From NCBI GenBank assembly GCA_015058625.1, contig SVCA01000003.1:62001-126000 (forward strand): a stretch of 64,000 nt of DNA, written 5' to 3'. How positions within the stretch are numbered: position 1 is the first letter of the stretch; every line of letters begins with the position of its first letter. The DNA is from Pseudoselenomonas ruminantium. Lineage in GTDB: Bacteria > Bacillota > Negativicutes > Selenomonadales > Selenomonadaceae. This document shows positions 15,097 through 27,000 of this stretch, piece by piece. A program made the position numbers and the translations under genes. Below the pieces are notes generated by a model. That model was not told where the DNA came from, searched no databases, and saw nothing but the letters and a program-made list of their open reading frames with translations.

Positions 15097-18000
15097 TCAC
15101 TCATTTGTCTTTTCCTTTTCTTCTCTCACCGCCCCTTCATGGGGTTCCACTGTAAAATACATCTCCAGTCCTGAAATTGCATCGGATATCCCATCTTGAT
15201 ACTGGAAACGGTACAAGCTGAGACCAGGGATTCCAACAATCGACAAGGGCGAATTATCAGTACCTATCTGCCAAGGCATCTCATTTACGGATTCCAGATA
15301 ACGCATAATGGTATCTGACTGGTACGCCGAAGCAGGAATAAAGCGGAAGTTATGATAAGCCCTGCCGCCAACCTCAATAATCGCATCCTGTTGCAAGAGC
15401 TTATTCTGCGGCTCAGTGCTCAGGGTTGCCTGCGAGACTATTTCCAGATTTCCCAGCTTGCCCATAGCAACTTTTTTAGCCGCCAAAGCATCCAGTGTCT
15501 TGTCTGCGTAAATCTCAGAGCCATTCCGGGCAATAATGGAATACCCCAGCATGGTCATCTCGCCAGCATCCAGACGTGAATTGTCAATGATGACTTCATT
15601 GTCCGGTTGGAAGGTATAGCTCAATGGCGATTCCGTCTTAACGCTATAGGCAGCGAAGAATAATTTTCCGTCCTTCCCGGCATCGATAGAGCTATCGCGC
15701 ATATCAATGAGCTTACCTTCAAAGCTGACATCCGTGGACTTATCCATGGACATCCCCTGCATGGTAATAGCTTTACCTGCCTGGAAGCCAACTGTATCTC
15801 CCGCCACAATCTCATGTTGCAAGGTGAGATTCCCTGCAGTTGCAATTATAGGATTCGTGACCGCAAAGCTGGCTTTGTCGATGAGCAAATCCTCCGTTCC
15901 CATTACAGAACGGGCCGTAATCACGGTATCAACAATGCCATCACCGATAGCCGCCTCAGGTGCCTGCAAAGTCAAGTCAAGATTATCTGCAGTTACATTC
16001 CCTCGCAGGATAATCTGCTGGGCCTGCAAAGTACCATCATCTACAGCGAGCACCGCCTTATCCACCAGCAGTTTGTCCGTGGCCGATACGGAACCTGCCT
16101 TAATGACCGTATTGGCTGAACCATCGCCAATGCTGGCATCAGGTGCTGCCAGTTCCAAAGCCTGCCCTTCAGCAGTTACCTCATTCTTCAGGGTAATAGC
16201 CTTACCTGCCTGCAGCTTGTAGGAATCAAGGTTCAGAACCGCCTGGTCAATGGTAAGATTATCCGCGTCAGCCAGAGATTTCGCGGTCATTACGGTAGCC
16301 GTCTGGCCATCGCCGATGGTTACATTCGTTGACTGCAGGGTCAGTTCATAACCCGTGGCATCAATATTGCCGGTCAAGACTGCGGCCTTACCTTTCACCG
16401 TAGTATCCGTTTGGAAGGTTGTGTTGATAAACTCAGCCTGTTCCACACCTTCAACCGTAAACTTACTCACGGCAATTTTGGTAATACCAGAGTCACCCAC
16501 CATTACATTCTGTGCCTTAACCGACAAATCAGCCCCCGTGTCCGTAGTAATCGTTCCGGTGATAACTGCGCTTTCACCAGCAACGGTAGTTTTGGCATTT
16601 GCACCATTATTAAGTTTCGCACCGCTAAGCTGTATATTCTTGCCATTGAGGCCAATCTGCTGACCAGCCGTCAAACTGCCTGTTACCCGAAGATTCTCTG
16701 TACCCGTAAGATTAATATCGCCATTTGTGGTGGTAATATTAGTCGCTACCGTCAGATTTTTGGTAGTCAGGGCAATGTCATCCTCGCCGTGCAAGTCTCC
16801 CTCATTCAGTGTGATGCTCTCCGTGCCTTTAACCGTCAGCGTCTTAAAGCTGCGGCCAACAAAGGTCACGTTGTGGCCTTCCAGTTCGACAATCGTATCA
16901 TCTGTGCCAGCCTTATTTTTCACAGTCTCCGTCACCGTCAGCGTATTATCGGCTTTAGCGGTCAGCTTATCCGTATAGATGAGGCCAGCCAATTCAGCAT
17001 TCTCTGCCTTTACCTTGACTGCATCACTAACCATCAGGGAATTATTGGCCAGGCTGATAGTTTCACCCTGCAAGTCTGTTTCAGCAGCCGTTATCTGTGC
17101 CGCAGACTCCAACGTGAAATCACCCTGCCGCGTTGCAAATTCGTGCATAGTCAGCTGCGTACCGCTTTTGACCACGATATTATCCGCAGTCATGGTCAGT
17201 GTGTTTTCACCACCACTGACCGTACCGCTGAGTACCGCATTCCCCGCCAAAACAGAAGCATCGCCAGCCAGTTCATTATTCCCCGTGAAATTAACCGCTC
17301 CACCTTTTACGATGATGTTTTCACCAGCATCTATAGCCGTATTGTTCAGGTCTATGCCGTTAACCTCAGGATTGGCACTTACCCATTCACCTTGTGCACC
17401 ATAGCGGCCATCAAAATTGCCAGCCAGCAATTTCACACTGCCATTATCGGCAGTAACCGAAACGGTCTTATCATCCGTACCGATGACAATATTCTGGGCA
17501 CTCTTCAAGATAACATCCTTGCCTGCCCGCAAATTGCCGGAAATATTCATTTCGCCGCCAGCACTGGCCAATTCAATCGAAGCATTTGGATTATTGGCCC
17601 ACAAGTTATCCTGTATCTGGATAGATTCACTCGCCAGCCGGATACCGGATTCAGCCGTTACCGTCATATCGCCGGAAATAGCCAGGCTATAAGGTGAGTT
17701 TGCAATAAAGGACATGGTTTGCAGAGTATCATTCTTGTTGAGGAATTTTGCATCACCATACAGCTTGATGTAAATGAGGTCAGATTCGTCGCTGGTAGCC
17801 ACAGCACCATCAACAGTAAGTACATTAGCCCCCTCTTCCTGCGTATAGATATAATCGTCTACATCTGAACCGTCCTCATTCATGGTAACAGACTCGCCCA
17901 CTGCACCCAGCAGGCGTTTGCTGATAACATCGCCCTTGATATTGGTCTTATAACCAAGCAAGGTAATGGAATCACTGCCCGTAAGGTTGGTATTGGTGAC

Positions 18001-21000
18001 ACTTATCGTCTGTCCGCTTTCCATGGTGTACTCATGGTTTTCAGCATCATAGCTCTTAGCCGCTGCCAGCAAGAGGTTATTGCCACGGATTTCCTTGACC
18101 GGTGCATTTTCTGCATCTGCATTGATTGTAATCTGCCCTGCCCGGAAACTTACATCCCCGGCAGCAGAAACATCCGTATTGGTCAAAGCAAGGGTGTTCC
18201 CATCCCCAGCTGACCAGTCAGCTCCATCAGCATTTCCTGCCAGCAGGTTGATATGACCATTAGAAGTATTCGTCGTTCTGAGGGTGCTGGCGTTTGTTGC
18301 AATGGTGTCGCCCTTGATATCCAGGCGGCCCCCTGTGGTCAAGGCAGTGCCATCCAGGCTGATAGCCTCACTTGCCAAAGCAACATTATTGGCCACTGCG
18401 ATGTTAGCATTTCTGGTGGCAATAGAATCCGTTGCATGGACATTCAGGTTAGCTGCCTTCACGACTTTAGCCGCATCTGCTGCCTCACCAATCACCACGC
18501 TGCCAGTTCTGCCTGCATGGCCAAGGGTAATCGTACCATTTTCCGCATCAAGACTGCCCGTTGCACTGACCTTTGCGCCATCTGCACTATCAATAGTGAT
18601 ATTGGCAGCCTTAACATCGCCAGCAGACACGACCTCTCCCGCCACAGAAGCAATGCGGACATTCCCACCGGCAGTCATATCACTGCTGCTATTAACAGCC
18701 TTGGCACCAGTGGTACCATCAGAAGCGGTTGCCGCAAGGTTAATATTCTCGCCAGCAGTCATGGAGCCGCCAGTGGCTTCGATAGCCCTGGCCGAGGTGA
18801 TGGTGATATTGCCGCTGGTAGTGTTATCCGCTTTCAACGTGGCACCAGTCAGGGTTACATCATTGCCGTCACCTGTGGAAGTCAGGGTTACATCATTGCC
18901 GTCACCTGTGGAAGTCAGGGTTACGCCTCCTGTTGTTGCCTTGATGGTCGGAGTAACTGCATCATTGTCACTTACCGTTATGCCCTTGCCGCTGATTGAG
19001 ACGTTCTTGCCTTGGAGCTTATTATTCTCCAATCCTACAGCAGTCACTGCCTCAATTCCTATGTCGTTGGTCGCAGTAATGCTTGCATCACTTACGCCAA
19101 TTCCAGCAGTAGAATTAAATGCCACATTTCCAGCCGTTGCGGTTACAAACGGGGCTGCTGCTCCAGTTCCTTCGCTCTTGCTCACGGTAATGCCAACGCC
19201 GATAATGTTGACATTCTTGCCCTGCAAAGTGCTGCTTTCCAGCTTATTGACGGCATTTTCTGCGTTAATGGTAAGTCCATCGCCTGCAGTCAGATTACTC
19301 CCCCTGGTATTGACCGCATTTTTTGCCCTGACAGTAATGCTGCCATTAGTGGCATTCGTTGCAGTCAAAGTGGTATTCGTCAGAATTAAATCCTTGCCGT
19401 CACTTGTGGAAATAATAGAAATTCCCTTATCCGTGGCCGTAACACTGGTGTTCGCCACATTAATTCCAGTCGCGGCCACAAGGTCTGCCTGACCTTTTGC
19501 TGTGATATTCGCATTGTTTACCGCGATATTCGTATCCGTAGTAAGGGTCACATCACCAGTATTAGCCGTAATGGTCGAATTGTTATTCTCCATTTCTGCC
19601 TGGCCTACCTGGATTCCCTTGCCGTTGATTGCAACACCGGCACCTGCAATGGTGCTCTTATCCACGTTGACATGGCTTGCGTCACCATCAGTGCCCACGG
19701 TAGTTACATTTACATTGCCGCCCGCAGTTATGCTGCTGGTTGCGATGTCCGTCTTGCCGCTCTTTGCAGTCACGGCTCCGTCAACGCTAAAGGTGACATT
19801 AGTAAGCCCAAGTGCGTTATTTTCTATTGCGCTCCAACTATTTGTGCCTTCACTGCCTGCCAGCAAGTCAATATTACCGCCGTTTCCTGCTATAGTCGTA
19901 AGAGCAGCATCCGACACGGTAATTCCTGCATTCTCTGCTTTAAGGGTAATATTCTTACCCGCAGTAATGCTGCTGCCGGTAACACCAATGGCATTGCCGG
20001 TCTGAATGGTGATATTGCCGTTAGCAGTATTCTCTGCCTTTAGCGTTACGCTGGACAGGGTCACATCAGAATCCGCTGCCGTTGACGTGATAGCGATTCC
20101 CTTATCCGTGGCCGTAACACTGGTATCTGCCACATCAATTCCATTCACGGCCACAAGGTCTGCTTTGCCTTTCGCAGTAATGGTTGCCTTGCTTACTGCG
20201 ATATTCGTATCCGTAGTAAACGCCACGTCGCCAGTATTGGCCGTAATGGTCGAAGTGTTCTCGGATATTCCTTCTTTCTTGCCTACCTTGATGCCATTGC
20301 CGCTGATTGCAACACCAGCCCCTTCAATGGTGCTCTTATCCACGTTGACATGGCTTGCGTCATCATCAGTGCCCACGGTAGTTACATTTACATTGCCGCC
20401 TGCAGTTATGCTGCTGGTTGCGATGTCAGTCTTGCCGCTCTTTGCAGTCACGGCTCCGGCAGCATTGACAGTTGCACCGGTCACTTCCAGTGCGTTGTTC
20501 TCTATTGCACTCCAACCAGTACCATCCACACTGCCTGCCAGCAAGTCAATATTGCCGCCGTTTCCTGCTATGGTCGTAAGAGCAACACCAGACACGGTAA
20601 TTCCTGCATTCTCTGCTTTAAGGTTAATGTCCTTGCCCGCAGTAATGCTGCCACCGTTAACACCAATGGCATTGCCGGTCTGAACGGTGATATTGCCATA
20701 AGTTGCATTTTCTGCGTTCAGCGTTACGTTGGTCAGTGTCACATCAGAATCAGCTGCCGTTGACGTGATGGAGATTCCCTTATCCGTGGCCGTAACACTG
20801 GTATCTGCCACATCAATTCCATTCACGGCCACAAGGTCTGCTTTGCCTTTTGCTGTGATATTCGCATTGTTTACCGCAATATTCGTATCCGTAGTAAGGG
20901 TCACGTTGCCAGTATTGGCCGTAATAGTCGAATTGTTATTCTCCATTTCTGCCTGGTCTATCTGGATGCCCTTGCCGCTGATTGCAACACTGGCCCCTTC

Positions 21001-24000
21001 AATGGTACTCTTATCCAAGTTGACATGGCTTGCGTCACCATCAGTGCCCACAGCCGTCACATTTACATTGCCACCCGCAGTTATGCTGCTGGTTGCGATG
21101 TCAGTCTTGCCGCTCTTTCCAGTCACGGCTCCAGCAGAACTAAGAGTGACATTAGTAAGCCCAAGTGCATTGTTTTCCGTTGCACTCCAACCAGTATCAC
21201 CAGCACTGCCTGCCAGCAAGTCAATATTGCCGCCATTTCCTTCTTTGGTCGTGAGCGTAGTACCAGACACGGTAATTCCTGCATTCTCTGCTTTAAGGGT
21301 AATGTCCTTGCCCGCAGTCATGCTACCGCCGGTAACACCAATGGCATTGCCGGTCTGAACGGTGATATTGCCAGCCGTTGCGTTTTCTGCTTTCAGCGTT
21401 ACGCTGGTCAGTGTCACATCAGAATCAGCTGCCGTTGACTCGATGGAGATTCCCTTATCCGTGGCCGTAACACCGGTGTCTGCCACATTAATTCCAGTCG
21501 CGGCCACAAGGTCTGCCTTGCCTTTTGCTGTGATATTCGCATTGTTTACCGCAATATTCGTATCCGTAGTAAGGGTCACGTCGCCAGTATTGGCCGTAAT
21601 GGTCGAATTGTTATTCTCCATTTCTGCCTGGCCTACCTGGATGCCCTTGCCGCTGATTGCAACACCAGCCCCGATAATGGTGCTCTTATCCACGTTGACA
21701 TGGCTTGCGTCACCATCAGTTCCCACAGCCGTCACATTTACATTGCCCCCCACAGTTATGCTGCTGGTTGCGATATCAGTCTTACTGCTCTTTCCAGTCA
21801 CGACTCCGGCAGCACTAAGGGTGACGTCAGTAATCTCAAGTGCATTTTTTTCCGTTGCACTCCAACCAATATCACCCGTACTGCCTGCCAGCAAGTCAAC
21901 TTTGCCTCCGGCTGTCAGCGTATTGCCAGCTACTGAAATATATCCTCCAGTTGCTTTAAGGCTGATAGCCCGCCCTGCATCCATATCTCCACTGGCACTA
22001 ATGGACGTTCCTGCTATAAGGGCAATGTCCTGCCCTGCACTCATATCGCTGCTAGAAGTGATGCCCGATGCCGCCGTAAGTGTAATATCTTTGCCTGCGG
22101 TCATACTGCCGCCAGTCGCTCCAATGGCTTTTGCAGAGCTGATTGCAATTTTGCCATTAGTATTATTTTCTGCTTGCAACACAGCGTTAGTTAGGGTCAC
22201 GTCCTTGTCCAATGCTGTGGAAGCAATGGTTACAGCTCCACCATTATTGATAATTGTACTATCCGTTACCGCAACTTCTTTACTGGACAGTGTAAGCCCA
22301 TTTGCAGCCGTATCTGCAACAGTAATATTGGCGTTTGCAACCCCAATAGAATCCGTAGCATAAACATGAAGTTTATTAGCTGTCACATCATTGCCAATTG
22401 ATACAATTGCAGTACCATCCGACAAAGGTTCTGTAGCAGGCAAGTGTCCAAACGTAACACTGCCATTTCCTGCCTGCAGTATTCCCGTTGCATCAATAGT
22501 TGAACCGTCTTTTCCATCCAGCGTAATATTGCCATTCATAGAAGTCATATTAGCAGATGAAGTGATATTGCCATCTTCTGCTGTAACATCTATGTTCTTA
22601 TTGGCCGTCATACTGCCTTCAGTAACATTAACATCCTTGGCAGAGGTAACCGTAATATTTCCATTTCCGCTTGTGCTGCTATTGGAAGTCAAATCCACTT
22701 TATCCAGGGTAATATTTCCTACCGTTGAAAGCAAATTAATATTTCCCGCAGACTGAATCCTACTATTATCAACATAAATGTTCCTGCTAGAAAAAGACAA
22801 TTCAGATGTTACATCAATGGCAGACTTATTTACATTTATGTATACGGGCGCATTAACTGTAAGCTGACCGGCAGAAATTATTCTGTTATCGGCAGTCTTG
22901 CCATCTTCAGCATCCCCGACAGACACGGAAGCAGCAGTCAAAGTAACCGTACCTGCTTTATTATTATTCGCATCTTTGACAGTTATATTGCCATTAGCAT
23001 TGATAGTACCATCAATGGCGGTGGCAGTAACTATGTTACTAGCATTAAGATTGGAATCATCATCTAAAATTATACTCTTTTCCTTATTATTCCCCTCACC
23101 AGCAGTCAATGTGATATCAGGCGCCGTAACCGTACCACTTACTGTAATATCACCATTCTTAGCTAATGCCGTTACTTCATTGGCTGTCTGAGTTGCACCT
23201 ATACGAATTTCCCCATTAGTGGCTTCCATGTCAATTTTGCCACTTGCAATCATTGTAGCAACAGCCTTAATAGCTTCATCACCTTCACAAGTTCCCTTAA
23301 GAACAATATCTCCTTGAGTTGCGGTGACATTACTACGTACTACAACGCGCCCATTTTCTGCAAATGCACTCAACCCTTTGCCATAAACTTTTGAGTTACT
23401 ATAATCATACGCAATATGAATATCTCCCTCACTAGCTGAAAGACTGATTTCACCATTTTCAGCCGTTACCTTATCGCCTACTCTAATAGCATCAGTTGAC
23501 GTTGAAGCCCCCAATAGTGTTGGCGAGTTCTTAGCTTGCAATATAATATTGCCACCATGTGCAGTCATGCTCCCATACCCACTATTAATATAGGTACCAT
23601 CGGAAGCATCAAGCGTAATATTGCCAGCAGCTTCAATAGTCGATGTTCTTGAATCAATCGCACCATGGGCAGTTATAGCAATATTGCCATTTCCCTCTGT
23701 CGTATCGGTAGCAAGCAAAATTGCTCCCACCAAATTAGAATACAAATCAGAGTTTGAAGCATAAGAGCTAAACTCCAGGTTCAAATCTCTCTGGTTCACT
23801 TTAATCTGGCTTCCACGAATAGTAATGCCATTACTGGACAAATCAAACCCGCTTGCCCCCGTTATCTCAGCATCGACATTCTGCATATAAATCGAATCTG
23901 TTGCATTTACATTAAGGCTCTGAGCCTTGATGATCTTTTGGGTATTGCTTGGCCCAATTTCGATTTCTCTTGTCCGTTTTGTCGCATCACCAGTAGAATG

Positions 24001-27000
24001 ACCAAGCGTAATAGAACCATTCTCCGCCTTCATATTCCCAGTCGCAACAATCTTCGAGCCATCTGCGCTGTCAAGGGTAATATTACCACTGGTTGCCGTA
24101 AGATTCCCAGTAGATTTCACATTCGCTTTCGTAGCATTTATGTTGATATTATTGGCAGTCAAATTGCCAGTATCTGTTATGGCCAAACCATTGCTATACG
24201 AAGACGCACCACCTGCATTAAAAGTAATATTCTTACCTGCAGTCATGTTCCCATATACAGCCTGAATCGCCTTATCAGAACTAACTACGATATCCCCATT
24301 TCCTGCATCCTCAGCTTTTAATGTGGCGGTGAGGAAATTCGCCATATTGTCGCCATTGGAAGTTACCGTAATATCCCCTGTAGTTGCTTCAATAGTAGAG
24401 CTTCCAACCACCACGCCATTGCCAGTTATGGTAATATCTGTGCCTTTAAGCTTACTGCTATTGACTATATCGACAGATTTATTATTGCTGCCCACTGTGC
24501 CTTGAATCGTGAGCGTTCCCGCAGTGGTAATATCGCCTCCATCAATAACCACATCTATACTTGTTAAATTCAAATCACTATTTACATTTACTGTGGCCTT
24601 TTCCAACTTAATGGATTCACTGGCATTAACACTAAGATTTGCTGTCTCTACTGTCCTGCTTCCAGACGAAGTACCAATGGACACATTTTTAGCCGCAAGG
24701 GCCACCGAGCCAATTTTTCCCTCCTGGATGTCTTTTACGGAGATGTTACCATAAGCATTTATATCGTCATCTGCCGTAATGATTATGGAATTAGTCGTAT
24801 CCGTAGCTTTCAAACCAGAGCCTTCACCAAGATTTACATTTGTATCCGTAGCAGTCAATGCAATCTTCTTTGCTTGGATGGTGCCATCTACGGTGATGGA
24901 TTTGCCGCTGAGAGAAATGCCCTCCGCGCCGGTGACATTAACCTGGCCGGAAGCCACGGTGATGCTCTGGTCACTGGCCACAGCCAAAGAATTTGCCTTG
25001 AAGGCCTGGGCATCCGTTCCGCCGCCGCCAAAGGTCACATTGCTGCCTGCCAGTTTGACGTTCTCAATAGCGCCCTCACCGTTCTTGCTGAGCACGGTGG
25101 TATTGGTCAGGGTAAGGTTGTTGGGATTGTCAGTATCGCCAAATCCAGCCGCCCAGGTGCTTCCATTAACCGTATTGGCAGCAGCAATCTGCATGTTATC
25201 TGCGTGGATTGTACCGTTTTCGATGGAAGTAGTCCTGGCCAGGGCCGTCACGGTATTGCCGGTAATATTCATCTTGTCGGCAGAAATACTGCCACCTTCG
25301 GTGGTGGTATAAACACCAGCAGTATTCGTACCGGAAATAAGCAGGACATCACCATTTTCACTGTTGATAGCAGATGACGTATAATAAGATTCATTCGTCC
25401 TAATGGTCTTACCAGTTACAGATACATCACCAGTAGCAGCCGTTACATTCGCGCCGCTGAAGGTGACATCCTGGGCCGAAATCGTGATGGAGGGCGCAGT
25501 TATTGCGCCGTTTATTACAGCCCCGCCGCTGCTGCCGCCCTGCAAGGTCAGCGCATTAGCTACATTCACTACTCCGCCTACAGTAAGGCTGCCAGTCGCG
25601 CTGATGCCAGTGATATTCAGCGTATCCGCAGTAATATTGCCGGAAGCAGATACACTGTCAGCACCGCTCATATTTACAGTACCAGCCGTAATCGTTCCCG
25701 AAGCAGACGCACTGACAGTACCCGTGATATTCACCGTGTCGGCCGCAATAGTACCGGCAGTATTCACGCTATTGCCGCTCATGGTTGCAGTCTTCGTGTG
25801 CAAATCCCCGGCAGAATCAACGCTATACCCGGCCACAGTAATGCTCTTTCCTGCCGCATTGGCCGTCAGGTCAGTATTCTGTATATGGACTGTATTGGCA
25901 TCCGTTCTGCCATCATCTTCGCCAGCCTTGATGGTAATATTTCCAGCATCAGCTTTGATGGTATTTTCCGTATCATTTGCCACGCCTATAGCGACTGATG
26001 CGCCCTTCGCCGTGAGATTCCCCGTCTTTGCTTCGAGGGTGCTGCCGCCTTTCACCGTCAGTGCCCCCGCTGCCGTAACATTGAGGTCGCCAGTTTCAGC
26101 TGTAACTTCACTGCCCCCCTGCACAGTAACACTGCCAGCAGCGGCAATATCCACAGTGGCATCACTTATAAGCGAGCTGCCGCCAGAAAGGGTCAGGCTG
26201 GCAGGGATAAGGTTGATTTGGGGCGCACTTATTGCAGCATTGTTAAGGGTAAGGGCCACATCATTTCCGACAGTGGGCGTTGTATCCGCCTTGATAACTG
26301 TCAGATTGATGTTCGTTATGCCAGTAGTATTGGACGCACTTTCCCCTTTCCCCAAGGTGAAGGTTTCAGCCGTCCAATCGGCACGGGTATTTCCCGACTG
26401 GCTGACATTTACCGTCTTGCCCGTAAGGACAACATCATCAGCCCCCGTAACGGTGCTATTGCTCACCGTAACAGCGCCATTTTCGCCAAGGCCGGACAGG
26501 GTAAGGTCATGAGCCTTATCTTCGCCGTTAAAGGTTGCTCCGCTCACACTGACACTCGTGCCAGCCAGAGTCAGGTCACCGGTGTAAGTCCCGCCATTGA
26601 TGCCCACATTGGTTCCCTGAACAGTCACATCACCAGTATGGGAAGTGACTGCCATATTGACCGTTGTGCCTTTCAAGTTGGTGTTCCCCGTATAACTGCC
26701 GCCAGAAAGGGTCAGACTTCCCCCATCGCTACCCAGAACACTATTGCCCTCAAGGTCTCCGGTATAGGTGAGATTGGTCAAAGCTGCTGTATTTGTGGCG
26801 TCTATCTTCAAGGACTCCGCCTTCAGCGTATTCTGAGCAACCGTTACCTTCCTGCCTGCCAAAGCTAATTTCTCAGCTTCATTGCTAAAAGTTATGCCAC
26901 TATCTAAATCCACATCACCTGTTGAGGCAGTATTATACGTCACCGCACCGGCAGCAGAAAAATTACTCAATGCCGTATCCGTCATATCCAGCCCGGAAAG

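Noticed and set aside
16411..17697. 428-codon frame, and others such as 18284-19492, antisense to tpsA
   Set aside because: They arise because the Asn/Thr/Ala/Val-rich repeat code lacks stop codons in the opposite strand. The translated repeats merely copy the tpsA repeat pattern.
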